Assembly: GCF_963664135.1 (NCBI RefSeq)
Contig: NZ_OY760905.1
Coordinates: forward strand, 3,746,736 to 3,810,735
Origin: an uncultured Acetobacterium sp.
GTDB lineage: Bacteria > Bacillota > Clostridia > Eubacteriales > Eubacteriaceae
Length of the DNA: 64,000 bases
Direction: 5' to 3'
The position numbers and the translations under genes are program-made. Shown here piece by piece: positions 53,905-63,156 of this stretch; within the stretch, counting starts at the first letter, position 1, and every line of letters begins with the position of its first letter. Below the pieces are notes generated by a model. The model worked only from the letters and a program-made list of their open reading frames with translations. It did no database searches and was not told where the DNA came from.

Positions 53905-54881
53905 TTTATATTGAAAACAACGTCACTGATCCCTTTTTTAATTTTGCTCTGGAATACTATCTCATTACTGAAAAAAATCTGAACGCGGACCAGATTTTTA
54001 TATTCTGGCGAACCGAACCGACCTTGATGATTGGCAAATATCAGAATACCATTGAAGAAATCAATGAGACGTTTGCCAGAAACCATGGGGTCAAGGTGGT
54101 CAGACGTATTACTGGAGGTGGTACCATTTATACTGATATGGGGGGCTGGCAATTCAGCTTTATCACCCGGGGGCAGGCTGAAGCCATTGACTTCAATAAA
54201 TATATTGAGCCGGTGATAGCAGGACTGGAAAAACTTGATGTGCCTGCTGAATTTAACAGCCGAAACGATTTGGTCATTCATGGCAAAAAGTTCTCCGGCA
54301 ATGCTCAGTGCATGTTAAACGGGTATACCCTCCATCATGGATCACTTTTGTTTAAGACAGATTTTAAACAGATGGTCAAGTGTCTGACCGTGGATGATAA
54401 CAAGATCATATCTAAGGGCATCAAATCCGTTAAGGAACGGGTAACTAATATTTCGGAACATCTTAGAGAGCCCATCGATACGGATACCTTCAGACAATTG
54501 ATGGTGGAGAGTATCATGCAGGGGTCAAAGAAAGAATATCGGCTTACCGATGAAGACCTGGAGCGGATCCATACTATTGCTAAAGAGAAATTTGAAAGCT
54601 GGAATTGGAATTATGGAAAATCACCAAAATTCAATATTATTCGAACCGGCCGGTTTGATGGTGGTAAAATGGAATTCAAGCTGGATGTCAACAAGGGAAA
54701 AATTACTGACTGCCATATTTATGGGGATTTCTTTGGTAGCATCGATATTTTAGTTCTTTGTCATGCCCTCATTGGCTGCAATTACGAGAGCGAAAGCATT
54801 AAAAAAGCAATTGAACAATGCGATATTAAGCAGGCTTTCTACAATATTAATGGAGAAGAACTGGCAGATATTATTTGTTGA
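53901..54881 (+). CDS. lplA: Lipoate--protein ligase A, copy 2
   Basis: A 326-residue ligase related to the protein at 52295: VVRRITGGGTIYTDMGGWQF, then IHGKKFSGNAQCMLNGYTLH, then ESWNWNYGKSPKFN. Start GTG after GGAGG, overlapping the end of the truncated lipA by four bases. It may differ from copy 1 in lipoyl-domain preference. A MOSC remnant follows, so the segment probably arose by duplication of a MOSC-lplA unit. Confidence 0.92.
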   Translation: MIYIENNVTDPFFNFALEYYLITEKNLNADQIFIFWRTEPTLMIGKYQNTIEEINETFARNHGVKVVRRITGGGTIYTDMGGWQFSFITRGQAEAIDFNKYIEPVIAGLEKLDVPAEFNSRNDLVIHGKKFSGNAQCMLNGYTLHHGSLLFKTDFKQMVKCLTVDDNKIISKGIKSVKERVTNISEHLREPIDTDTFRQLMVESIMQGSKKEYRLTDEDLERIHTIAKEKFESWNWNYGKSPKFNIIRTGRFDGGKMEFKLDVNKGKITDCHIYGDFFGSIDILVLCHALIGCNYESESIKKAIEQCDIKQAFYNINGEELADIIC

Positions 54882-54902
54882 CCAATTGGTTGCAGTATTT
54901 AT

Positions 54903-55004
54903 AAAAAGGGTGGCGACTGCAGTATTCTTTGAGAAAGAATCTTTGTGAAGCGTCTGAGTAATGGAGAAATCTGGTCAAGGGATGAAATAATTGTAAAATT
55001 ATAA
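54903..55004 (+). pseudogene. Remnant of a second MOSC gene (C-terminal end)
   Basis: Translation gives KKGGDCSIL, a stop, then ERIFVKRLSNGEIWSRDEII and VKL before TAA at 55002-55004. This matches the end of the MOSC protein at 51822 (KKQVGDCIM, GIFVKVLSNGEIRPGDEIV, VKK). Only the last 30 or so residues remain. Confidence 0.8.
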
Positions 55005-55038
55005 TCGAAAAATAAAGTAAGAAAATAGGTGGTTAATT

Positions 55039-55788
55039 GTGGCAGTATTTCCAGATTTAGAAATGGTACAATGGGCTTGGATTATCTTGGCCGCTCTGTT
55101 AATTGGTGTATCAAAGACTGGTATCAGTGGTTTGCTCACATTGGTAATTCCAATATTAGCAGCTGTATTCGGCGGAAAAGCATCCACGGGAATCATCCTT
55201 CCGATGTTGATTGTGGGAGATGTTTTTGCACTTTTTTATTATAAACATAATGCAAAACGAGAAGATATTCTTAAATTACTACCATGGACTTTTATGGGTC
55301 TGATATTTGGTTTAATTATTGGTGGGTACATCAATGATGAACAGTTTAAAAGCCTGATTGCACTTTCAGTGTTACTTTGTTTGTTTTTATTGATTTATTT
55401 TGAAAAAAAGGGTGATCAGCTGAAAATTCCCGACAAGACCTGGCTGCATGCTTCAGTCGGAATTCTTGCTGGGTTTACATCAATGATCGGAAATGCGGCA
55501 GGTCCCATTTTTAGTGTGTATCTGCTGGCAAAAGGTGTGGATAAAGTAAATTTTCTGGGAATGACGGCATGGTTCTTTTTCATCGTCAACATCACAAAAC
55601 TACCCATGCAAGTATTCATCTGGCATAATATTACGGTTGAGACCTTTGTGCTGACAGGTTTAATGATCCCCTTTATCGGCATGGGCGCAGTTTTTGGTGC
55701 ATTTATAATTAAACGAATCAATGAAAAAGCATTCCGGTATTTAATTATTGGGATGACGGCAATTGTCTCGGTGAAACTCTTTTTTTAG
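55039..55788 (+). CDS. TauE/SafE-family anion exporter
   Basis: A 249-residue membrane protein with about seven or eight helices. IGVSKTGISGLLTLVIPILA near the start and the second repeat VGILAGFTSMIGNAAGP show the internal repeat of TauE/SafE proteins, which export sulfite, sulfonates or small organic anions. Start GTG. As the last gene before a strong terminator it may export a product of the catabolic block, but this is inference. Confidence 0.87.
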   Translation: MAVFPDLEMVQWAWIILAALLIGVSKTGISGLLTLVIPILAAVFGGKASTGIILPMLIVGDVFALFYYKHNAKREDILKLLPWTFMGLIFGLIIGGYINDEQFKSLIALSVLLCLFLLIYFEKKGDQLKIPDKTWLHASVGILAGFTSMIGNAAGPIFSVYLLAKGVDKVNFLGMTAWFFFIVNITKLPMQVFIWHNITVETFVLTGLMIPFIGMGAVFGAFIIKRINEKAFRYLIIGMTAIVSVKLFF

Positions 55789-55853
55789 GGGAAATCAGTT
55801 TGGGATGTTTAATACTCGTAGGATTAAATAGAATCAGAGAATTAAACCAGAAT

Positions 55854-55910
55854 TAAAAAAAGCTCAGTCATTCGGTATTTTATTTATATCCGTATGACCG
55901 AGCTTTTTTT
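55854..55910. terminator. Strong terminator between convergent units
   Basis: AAAAAAAGCTC plus GTCAT (from 55854) pairs with ATGAC plus GAGCTTTTTTT (to 55910), with A-runs and T-runs on both sides, so it can work in both directions. Confidence 0.85.
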
Positions 55911-55967
55911 ATTGAAGGATGCATTTGAAGCTTTCAGTGATTTTCTAGCAATCTTCATTGTCCTATT

Positions 55968-56279
55968 TTATTGGCAAGAGCGAATATAAAATTTCTCAAT
56001 GTTGGCACTGATCAAATAATCACCTTTAATGGATTGTAATTGTTGATAGTGTTCAGTCTGGGCATGAAAAACCAGCGCCACGTCATCTTCCCATATTTCT
56101 ACAAGAAACAGCTGATCCTCAGCGTCAAGCGGATAAAAATAGTCGTATTTGAGATTTCCCGGTTCCTGCTTTGACTTTTCGACAACACCAAGCTGCGTTA
56201 AGGCAGTTAAAAAAGCAGTTCTTTTTCCCGGCTTTGTTGTATAAGTCACATTAAGTAATAGGTTTTCTTTCGTATTCAT
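55968..56279 (-). CDS. ABM-domain (antibiotic biosynthesis monooxygenase-like) protein
   Basis: A 103-residue ferredoxin-like-fold protein. NVTYTTKPGKRTAFL, GNLKYDYFYPLD, FLVEIWED and AQTEHYQQL fit the ABM/YgiN family of small monooxygenases and quinol-binding proteins. Start ATG at 56279 after GGAGG. It lies downstream of the diaminopropionate ammonia-lyase gene with a 105-bp gap and may be cotranscribed. Actual reaction unknown. Confidence 0.8.
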   Translation of the reverse strand: MNTKENLLLNVTYTTKPGKRTAFLTALTQLGVVEKSKQEPGNLKYDYFYPLDAEDQLFLVEIWEDDVALVFHAQTEHYQQLQSIKGDYLISANIEKFYIRSCQ

Positions 56280-56383
56280 GTTTAACCTCCAGTAGTATAA
56301 AATTAATTTGAATTGAATAAAATAAATCACATCAGTCAGATGGGTCAGGCGGTTCAAATTCAATCGGAAAAAATAGGATTTTT

Positions 56384-57577
56384 TTACTGCTTATTGATGA
56401 TGTCAGCATAGTTTTTCGGGTCGGTATTTCCTTCAGTGCTGAACAGTAGAACCGTTGAAGTGCTATTAAGCAGCAGCTTTTGCTTGAGCGCATCGAGCTT
56501 TTCATCTTCACATAAAGAAATAAGGAGCCCCAGCCCCACAGCCCCGGATTCACCAGATATGATTTTGCGATCAGTTTTGATGGGGTTAGCAAGGGTTTTC
56601 ATCCCCAATTCGGTTACCCAGTCCGGGCAGCTGGCATAAAAAGAGGCAAAGTCTCTTAAAATCGGCCAAGTCAAGGGGTTAGGCTCACCGCAATTCAAAC
56701 CGGCCATAATAGTCTCTGGATTTCCAGTGATTATCTGAGGTTGCCCATTACCGACTTGAACGGATTTATAAATGCAGGCCACAGTGGACGGTTCCACAAT
56801 GGTGGTGATGGGCGGGTTCTTTTGATAGTAGTGCGCCAGATAGCCTAGGACACTGCCAGCCATGGAGCCGACGCCGGCCTGGAGAAAAACATGGGTTGGC
56901 TTTGAAATGCCAAAGTCTGATAATTGGGAAATAGCCTCCCAAGCCATGGTGGTGTAACCTTGGGTAATCGTATTGGGAACAGCCTCGTATCCTTCAAATC
57001 CCGTGTCTTGAAGCAGATAATAGCCATTTTTTTCAGCTATTTCGTAAGCCAGGCGAACGGTGTCATCATAATTTAAATCGGTTATTTTAACTTGGGTATC
57101 ATTGATGGCCCGGATGGCATTCGCTCGGCAGTCCTGGGAACCCTTGGGCATGTAAACAATGGCTTGACAGCCGAAAACAGACGCTGCCCAAGCCACCCCT
57201 TTGCCGTGGTTGCCGTCAGTTGCGGTAATAAATACCAGATCTTTTATTTTGTTTTTAACATCAGCGGAAGTCAGTAATTCATAATCGAGATGATTTTCAT
57301 CAACACCGATAAATGTGGCAATTATTTTGGCCATGGCATAGGTTGCTCCCAGGCCTTTAAAAGCGTTAAGTCCGAAGCGATGAGACTCATCTTTAACAAA
57401 AATATTACGGATCCCCATTTTTCGGGCCAGCTCAGGCAGCTCGATTAATGGGGTTTTCTTATACATGGGCATGGATTGATGAAAGTCATGGACATGCTGC
57501 ACCGTTTCCGAAGATAAACTTAGGGTTAATTCACGGCTATGCCTCATGCCAGAAATGACTGAAACAGGTGGATTCAT
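56384..57577 (-). CDS. dpaL: Diaminopropionate ammonia-lyase
   Basis: A 397-residue PLP enzyme of the DpaL/YgeX family. FGLNAFKGLGATYA holds the PLP lysine (K in AFK), TATDGNHGKGVAWAA is the phosphate/substrate region, and SGESGAVGLGLL closes the cofactor site. It cleaves 2,3-diaminopropionate to pyruvate and two ammonia. Start ATG at 57577 after AAGGATG. In E. coli its counterpart lies beside molybdenum-hydroxylase genes, which recalls this neighbourhood. Confidence 0.9.
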   Translation of the reverse strand: MNPPVSVISGMRHSRELTLSLSSETVQHVHDFHQSMPMYKKTPLIELPELARKMGIRNIFVKDESHRFGLNAFKGLGATYAMAKIIATFIGVDENHLDYELLTSADVKNKIKDLVFITATDGNHGKGVAWAASVFGCQAIVYMPKGSQDCRANAIRAINDTQVKITDLNYDDTVRLAYEIAEKNGYYLLQDTGFEGYEAVPNTITQGYTTMAWEAISQLSDFGISKPTHVFLQAGVGSMAGSVLGYLAHYYQKNPPITTIVEPSTVACIYKSVQVGNGQPQIITGNPETIMAGLNCGEPNPLTWPILRDFASFYASCPDWVTELGMKTLANPIKTDRKIISGESGAVGLGLLISLCEDEKLDALKQKLLLNSTSTVLLFSTEGNTDPKNYADIINKQ

Positions 57578-57592
57578 ATGTAAGCATCCTTT

Positions 57593-57628
57593 TTAGATTA
57601 GTTCAACAACACTGCGTTGATAATCTAA
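57593..57628 (-). promoter_or_regulatory. Inverted repeat in the dpaL leader
   Basis: TTAGATTA plus TTCAAC (57593-57607) faces GTTGA plus TAATCTAA (57616-57628). It lies 16 bases before the dpaL start codon and could be an operator or an attenuating hairpin. Confidence 0.4.
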
Positions 57629-57828
57629 TTATAGGAGGAGTACGGGTTTGAAACAAGAGTAAAAATATTAGATTGGATTAGACAATTAACATTTACTATC
57701 TAGAATACTGTCATTGATCTATAGTAAAAATCACTTCATCTGCGGAATTTATAATCATTTCTTATAACAATCTGATCTAATTCACACAACGTTCATATAA
57801 GTGTCAAATGTCACACAAAAAGCTTTGA

Positions 57829-57834
57829 TATAAT
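57829..57834 (+). promoter_or_regulatory. Candidate -10 box of the dehydratase-like operon
   Basis: A perfect TATAAT lies 42 bases before the start at 57876. No good -35 box is present; instead TGTCA occurs twice (57802-57806 and 57809-57813), which may be an activator site. Confidence 0.4.
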
Positions 57835-57875
57835 TTGGATACAAATTACAAGAAATGACTTTAGGAGGTAATGTT

Positions 57876-59147
57876 TTGACAACTGATAATAAAAATAAGC
57901 CAGCCATAAGCTATGAAAGTGAATATATGGAAACACTGAAAACCTTGTTCAATGAAAATAACCAGCTAGAAGGATTACGCTATTTTTTAAATACAACCTA
58001 TCAATATTTCAAGCAGGATAATATGGCCAAACGTAAACCAAAAGTAATTGTATTGGGAACCAGTATTCCCGAAGAGCTGATTTATGCGGCCGGAACCAAA
58101 CCCTTTTGGATCTTAGGAGGAAGCCTGGGCTCTGTTATGTGGTCAGATGATTTAGTGCCAAGGGATACCGATCCGGTCAGCCGCTCAATGCTGGGATTCC
58201 TGATCAATGATCACTTTGATCTGGGTGAAGATGCCTTGATCATTGTACCGATCACCTGTGACAGCAGTCGGAAAATTGCCTATCTGTTAAAAAATGCCGG
58301 GAAAAAGGTAGTGACTGTGGATATCCCGCCGGAGAAAGCAGATCCGTTGGCAGGTATTAAATGGAAAAAACAAATGGAAAATCTGGCCGAAAAGCTCACC
58401 GATCATACCGACAAAAGAATGTCTAAAAAAAATCTGATTCAGGCAACTCAGCTGGTGGAAACCGCCCGAAAACTCAGACGGGATTTTTTACAGGCGTGTC
58501 ATGAAAAAGACGGTCTAATTTCCGGTGCACTAAGAATGTCAATTTTAAATTCTTACTATTACGCAAGTGATTTAAAAGTCTGGTGTGCCAATCTGCGAAA
58601 ACTGAATCTGGAAATATTGGAAAACCGCCAAGTGCTTCTGGCGAAGGAAAAAAGCAAACCCAAAGTTTTATTGATGGGGTCACCAGTCTATCTTCCCAAT
58701 TATAAGATTCCTTTTTTAATTGAGGACATTGGTTTAAAAATCGGGGCCACATTAGATAGTACCACCCAAAAAATATATGCCAGCATCAGCCCCACAAACA
58801 AAAAAATAGATCCTTTTACTGCTATTATCAATACCCATTATCTCTATGACTGTTCAGCAGCTTATTCAAAAAATGATATGCTGTATCAAAGTGCCTTGTT
58901 TCATTTAAAACAGGGGAGAATTGAAGGGGTGGTATTTCATGTGTTAAAAGGACAGATTGAATATGACTTTGAACTGGAACGGTTTGAACAATTATTTGGC
59001 AAAGAAAATATTCCGGTGTTCCGGCTCGAAACCGATTATCAGTACCAGGACGTGGAACAGTTAAGAATCCGGATGGAAGCCTTCATGGAAATGCTGGCTC
59101 ATAACCGCTTGCGATATCGATATAATGAGGAAAAAATAGCCATATGA
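57876..59147 (+). CDS. 2-hydroxyacyl-CoA dehydratase/double-cubane family protein, Cys-depleted
   Basis: A 423-residue protein of the HgdB/FldBC/DCCP superfamily. Framework segments match the paralogue at 60960 (IPEELIYAAGTKPFW, DDLVPRDTDP, LIIVPITCDSSRK, GVVFHVLKGQIEYDFELE, VEQLRIRMEAFMEM). Almost all cysteines expected to bind clusters are changed: PRDACP is PRDTDP, CDC is CDS, RGC is KGQ. Only C128 and one Cys in YDCSAAY remain near ligand positions. The start is TTG at 57876, seven bases from AGGAGG. It may be a structural partner of the Cys-intact paralogue. Confidence 0.82.
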   Translation: MTTDNKNKPAISYESEYMETLKTLFNENNQLEGLRYFLNTTYQYFKQDNMAKRKPKVIVLGTSIPEELIYAAGTKPFWILGGSLGSVMWSDDLVPRDTDPVSRSMLGFLINDHFDLGEDALIIVPITCDSSRKIAYLLKNAGKKVVTVDIPPEKADPLAGIKWKKQMENLAEKLTDHTDKRMSKKNLIQATQLVETARKLRRDFLQACHEKDGLISGALRMSILNSYYYASDLKVWCANLRKLNLEILENRQVLLAKEKSKPKVLLMGSPVYLPNYKIPFLIEDIGLKIGATLDSTTQKIYASISPTNKKIDPFTAIINTHYLYDCSAAYSKNDMLYQSALFHLKQGRIEGVVFHVLKGQIEYDFELERFEQLFGKENIPVFRLETDYQYQDVEQLRIRMEAFMEMLAHNRLRYRYNEEKIAI

Positions 59148-60976
59148 AACTAAAAAAACGATTCACACCACCAATTATTATCACCTGTATAGTGCTTGCG
59201 TTACTTTCGTTTTTTGCTTATAATATTGTGTTTTTTAATTTTAGCACCGACGCCAGCGGCTACACGATGACAACTGCGGTGAACACCCAGGAAGAAAATA
59301 ACCAAGAACAAAACATCAAACAGGAAAGTATTCAGACAGCAAGTACCGGACTTTCATTTAGCTACGATAATAACCAGATTATTTTAAACACCGCAAATAA
59401 TCAGGATGCATCCAATGTTAAAGTTTATGCTCTCAGCATTAACGGGGTCACCGAAATGACCTCCGAAAACATGAGCATTATGAGCCCGGATTATTTAGGC
59501 AGCTTTATTGCCACACTGCTGGAACAAACGGTCGACATCGACGGTGATGGAATGAGCGAAACCGTTTATGCGGCAGCCAAAACCGATATGGAATTTACCC
59601 AGGGCTATCAACCGACAGCGCCGACCTTTGATCATGAACTTTTTCCGCTGGAAATAATTTTCACCGATCGAACCACTGTTAGCGTATTGTTTAATGGCGA
59701 ACCACTGGCGAACCAAACGCTTACCCTGACATCACAAAGAAGCGGCGAAAGTCAAGTAACCACCAATGCTGAAGGTACCATCGAAGGATTGTCCCTGTTG
59801 GATATCCGCAGCGGCATCTCGGTTACCTATGTTGAAGACGATGTAAATGCTTATGTGATGAGTTATCAGGTCGAAGACAACTCCCTGCTTTCAACCCGAT
59901 ACTTATCAGCCTTAACGCCATTTTTTATTATCATGGTTCTTTCCGTCATTGGCATTCTGCTTTGCTTGTGGTTGCGTCAGCGAATTGTGAAAAATGATCC
60001 GGTTATGGGTCGCTTTTCCGACGAACGCATGGGTTTAGGTCCAATGGGTACCATGAAAAGCCAGCGGAAATTAGGCTTTATGGCGATTCGCTGGATCATT
60101 ATGATTATCAGCTTTTTCACCCTGATTTATGGCGGGAAATTATTAGGCCAATGGGTCAGCAACATCGAAATTCCGATTTTTGCTTGTCCCATTAATCAGG
60201 ATCAGCTGATTGTCAGCAGCTGCTACACACTGGCCCATTTAAATTCACTGGTTAACATGACCTGGCAGGAGATCGCCATCTTTTTTGGTTCACTGCTGGT
60301 ATCCTTAGTTGTTTTGGGGAGGTTTATCTGTGGCTTCCTGTGCCCAATGGGTCTGATTCAGGATATTACCCACGAAACCCGCCAGGGGTTAAAAATTGAA
60401 GGGCTATCCTTAACTGAAAAACTGTACAGCCGATTAAAACCGATTAAATGGACGATGCTGTTGTTATTTTTGGGACTCGCTTTTGTTGGCGGAAATTTCT
60501 GTGATATTTGCCCGGCCATTACCGTTTCGCCAGCCTTTGCGGGTTTTAAGGTGTCTGTCTTTCTAAGTGGATTTTTCATGATTGTGGTAATCATCGGTAG
60601 CTTTTTCAAACGCCGGTTCTTCTGCAATATCTGTCCCTTAGGTTATTTAATGGGACTAGGCCATAAGATATCGCTGTTTAGAATTAAAAAAGATTGCCAG
60701 GCCTGTACCGAATGCGGTGCCTGTTATGAAGCTTGTCCGATGGGCATAAAAACCATTTATACCGAACGGGAAAAGAGCGATGTCACAACTGCCGACTGTA
60801 TTATGTGCGGCGAATGTATTGACAAATGTCCGGAAAACAAAGCCCTGGCGATGAGTTTTTGTGGCTTGAAATTTTATCAGGCCTCAAGGAAGACATTTAT
60901 GTCCGGTCATAAAAAAACCGAAAAGAAATTGAAACGTTTGATAAAGAAAAGAGAAAAAAATGAGCCTGATCAATAA
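59144..60976 (+). CDS. NapH/NosR-like membrane polyferredoxin
   Basis: A 610-residue membrane protein. TM1 is at about residues 9-30, then an outer domain of about 225 residues with an Ig-like piece (LANQTLTLTSQRSGES), then roughly five more helices. Cysteine motifs CGFLCPMG, FCDICPA and FCNICPLG resemble NapH/NosR. Two C-terminal 4Fe-4S motifs follow: CQACTECGACYEACP and CIMCGECIDKCP. It likely carries electrons between the membrane and the cytoplasmic Fe-S enzymes encoded on both sides. Start overlaps the previous stop (ATGA). Confidence 0.87.
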   Translation: MKLKKRFTPPIIITCIVLALLSFFAYNIVFFNFSTDASGYTMTTAVNTQEENNQEQNIKQESIQTASTGLSFSYDNNQIILNTANNQDASNVKVYALSINGVTEMTSENMSIMSPDYLGSFIATLLEQTVDIDGDGMSETVYAAAKTDMEFTQGYQPTAPTFDHELFPLEIIFTDRTTVSVLFNGEPLANQTLTLTSQRSGESQVTTNAEGTIEGLSLLDIRSGISVTYVEDDVNAYVMSYQVEDNSLLSTRYLSALTPFFIIMVLSVIGILLCLWLRQRIVKNDPVMGRFSDERMGLGPMGTMKSQRKLGFMAIRWIIMIISFFTLIYGGKLLGQWVSNIEIPIFACPINQDQLIVSSCYTLAHLNSLVNMTWQEIAIFFGSLLVSLVVLGRFICGFLCPMGLIQDITHETRQGLKIEGLSLTEKLYSRLKPIKWTMLLLFLGLAFVGGNFCDICPAITVSPAFAGFKVSVFLSGFFMIVVIIGSFFKRRFFCNICPLGYLMGLGHKISLFRIKKDCQACTECGACYEACPMGIKTIYTEREKSDVTTADCIMCGECIDKCPENKALAMSFCGLKFYQASRKTFMSGHKKTEKKLKRLIKKREKNEPDQ

Positions 60977-62345
60977 AAATAAAAATGAAGACAATGTCAA
61001 AAACAAAATAAATATTGAGAATAAAATAAATGATGAAGATAAAGTAAAAGAACGTTCGCCCATGGAAGAGCGCCAACGGCAGCGGTTTATGGATAAATCC
61101 ACCAAGGTATCTGGTAAGTATTTAAGACGGCTGGAAGAATTAAACGGTGCTCCGGAAGCCATGCAGCCATTTTTAAAAGTTCTCAAAGACATCTATGTAG
61201 ACATGAAAAATGTGGAAAAACCAGCCGATACCAAGATCGTGGGAACCTATTGTGTGATGGTGCCCTATGAACTGATCTATGCCGTCGGCGCCCAGCCGGT
61301 GAAACTATGCAGCGGCAGTTATACCGCCTTTTCGATTGGCGATGATCTGGTACCAAGAGATGCCTGCCCCCTGATAAAGGCGGTGATGGGGTTTCAGGCC
61401 ATGGAAGTGATGCCCATTTATGAAGAGTGTGAACTAATGGTGGTACCGATTACCTGTGACTGTAAAAAGAAAATGGCCGGCATGTTAAAAGAAATGGTGC
61501 CGACCTATTCCCTGCATGTGCCAACATCAAAAAGTGATGATGATATGGAACAATATGTGCAGGAGCTCTATCAGCTGATTCCAGAATTGGAAAAGGTGAC
61601 CGGAAAAACCATTACCTATAAAAGTCTGGCTAAAAGTATCGATCAAATGGGTTTTGCTCAGTATGAAATGTCAAAATTCAATGACTACAAAAAACATGTG
61701 CCGGCGCTGATCAAAGGGACTCATGCCATGGCATTGATGAACGCTTTTTCCTACATGCCGGTGGATCAGTGGAGTGAACAGCTGCATCTGTTAAATAAAG
61801 AACTGGCCCGGCGCAAAAAAGATAAAACGTATGTCAGCAAAGACAAACAGCCCCGGATTATGGTCACTGGATCACCGATTATTTTCCCCAATATCAAAAT
61901 TCCGCTGCTGATTGAAGAAATGGGCGGGATTCTGGTGGGCGATGAAACCTGTATGGGGGAACGATCGATTTACGATCCCACGGTAGTGGTGGATCAGAGC
62001 TTTGACGGTTTAATGCGATCTCTGGCCAATCGGTATACCCGGCCCTGCACCTGTCCCACCTTTGTGGACAATAACCAGCGGATTTACCGGATCAAGCAGA
62101 TGATAAAAGACCATCAGGTTCAAGGCGTGGTTTATCACGTGCTGCGGGGGTGTCTGGTCTATGACTTTGAATACCAGACCCTAGAGGATGAACTGGGTAA
62201 GCTGGGCGTACCGGTAATCCGGGTGGAAAGTGATTACAACGAAGAAGACATTGAACAATTGCGGATTCGGATTGAAGCTTTTATTGAGCTGATCAAATTA
62301 AAAGATCTGGCGATGCGACCCCAAAAACAGAAAATTTTAAAATAG
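60960..62345 (+). CDS. 2-hydroxyacyl-CoA dehydratase/double-cubane family protein, Cys-intact
   Basis: A 461-residue Fe-S protein. An N-terminal charged, Asn/Lys-rich stretch (about residues 1-45) precedes the conserved core. Cys are at 98 (GTYC), 117 (KLCSG), 136 (PRDACP), 157, 166 and 168 (ITCDC), 331, 363 and 365 (RPCTC) and 398 (LRGC), suiting a [4Fe-4S] or [8Fe-9S] double-cubane site. Such proteins carry out ATP-dependent reductions or dehydrations after activation by the ASKHA-type activator encoded at 62366. Start overlaps the previous gene by 17 bases. Confidence 0.87.
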   Translation: MSLINKNKNEDNVKNKINIENKINDEDKVKERSPMEERQRQRFMDKSTKVSGKYLRRLEELNGAPEAMQPFLKVLKDIYVDMKNVEKPADTKIVGTYCVMVPYELIYAVGAQPVKLCSGSYTAFSIGDDLVPRDACPLIKAVMGFQAMEVMPIYEECELMVVPITCDCKKKMAGMLKEMVPTYSLHVPTSKSDDDMEQYVQELYQLIPELEKVTGKTITYKSLAKSIDQMGFAQYEMSKFNDYKKHVPALIKGTHAMALMNAFSYMPVDQWSEQLHLLNKELARRKKDKTYVSKDKQPRIMVTGSPIIFPNIKIPLLIEEMGGILVGDETCMGERSIYDPTVVVDQSFDGLMRSLANRYTRPCTCPTFVDNNQRIYRIKQMIKDHQVQGVVYHVLRGCLVYDFEYQTLEDELGKLGVPVIRVESDYNEEDIEQLRIRIEAFIELIKLKDLAMRPQKQKILK

Positions 62346-62365
62346 GAAATTACAGGTGAATAAAC

Positions 62366-63154
62366 ATGAACAGAAACTATTATGCCGGCTTAGACGGCGG
62401 ATCAACTTATACCAAGGCAGCCCTTATTTGTGATAACCAGGTGGTGGATGCCATGGTAACCAACACCGGTATTGATAACAATGGCTCGGCCAGTGCTTTA
62501 ATTGAAAAAATGTGTCAGCGCCGGGGCATCAGCCGAGCGGCGGTGCGGTATACCATGGCCACCGGTTACAGCCGGAAGGTATTTGATATCGCCGATGACG
62601 ATATTTCAGAAATAACCGCCCATGCCTATGGGGTGCGCTTAACCGCCCCGAAGGATTACCGGCCGGGGATGATTATTGATATCGGCGGCCAGGACAGTAA
62701 GATCATTTATCTGGATAAAAATTATGCTGTCAAAAACTTTACCATGAATGATAAATGTGCCGCTGGAACCGGTAAATTTATGGAAGTTATTGCCCAGATT
62801 TTAGAAACCACCATCGACCAGGTCGGGCCGCTTTCGTTAGAAAGTCAAGCGCCCTGTGATATTAACAGCACCTGCGTGGTTTTTGCCCAATCTGAAGTGG
62901 TGTCCCTGGTGGCCAGAAAATATGATCGCCGGGATATTTTAGCTGGCATGCACTTATCGATGGCCAAACGGATCATCAAAATGATGAAAAAAGCTGAAAA
63001 AGGTGGGGATATTCTGATGACTGGCGGGGGAGCTCTTAATATTGGGGTACATAAAGCTTTTGAAGAAGAGCTGATGCGGGACGTCTATGTGGCCAGACAC
63101 CCGCAGTTTAATGGTGCCATCGGGGCAGCGCTCATTGCCAGCGAAAGATCCTGA
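62366..63154 (+). CDS. ATP-dependent activator (BadF/HgdC-type, ASKHA fold)
   Basis: A 262-residue activator. GLDGGSTYTKA and IDIGGQDSK are the ATP-binding loops, C131 (NDKCAAGTGKF) and C170 (NSTCVVFAQSE) are the ligands of the 4Fe-4S cluster that bridges the homodimer, and LMTGGGALNIGV closes the nucleotide site. It fires single low-potential electrons into the dehydratase or double-cubane partner at the cost of ATP. Partner is the Cys-intact protein at 60960. Confidence 0.92.
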   Translation: MNRNYYAGLDGGSTYTKAALICDNQVVDAMVTNTGIDNNGSASALIEKMCQRRGISRAAVRYTMATGYSRKVFDIADDDISEITAHAYGVRLTAPKDYRPGMIIDIGGQDSKIIYLDKNYAVKNFTMNDKCAAGTGKFMEVIAQILETTIDQVGPLSLESQAPCDINSTCVVFAQSEVVSLVARKYDRRDILAGMHLSMAKRIIKMMKKAEKGGDILMTGGGALNIGVHKAFEEELMRDVYVARHPQFNGAIGAALIASERS

Positions 63155-63156
63155 CC

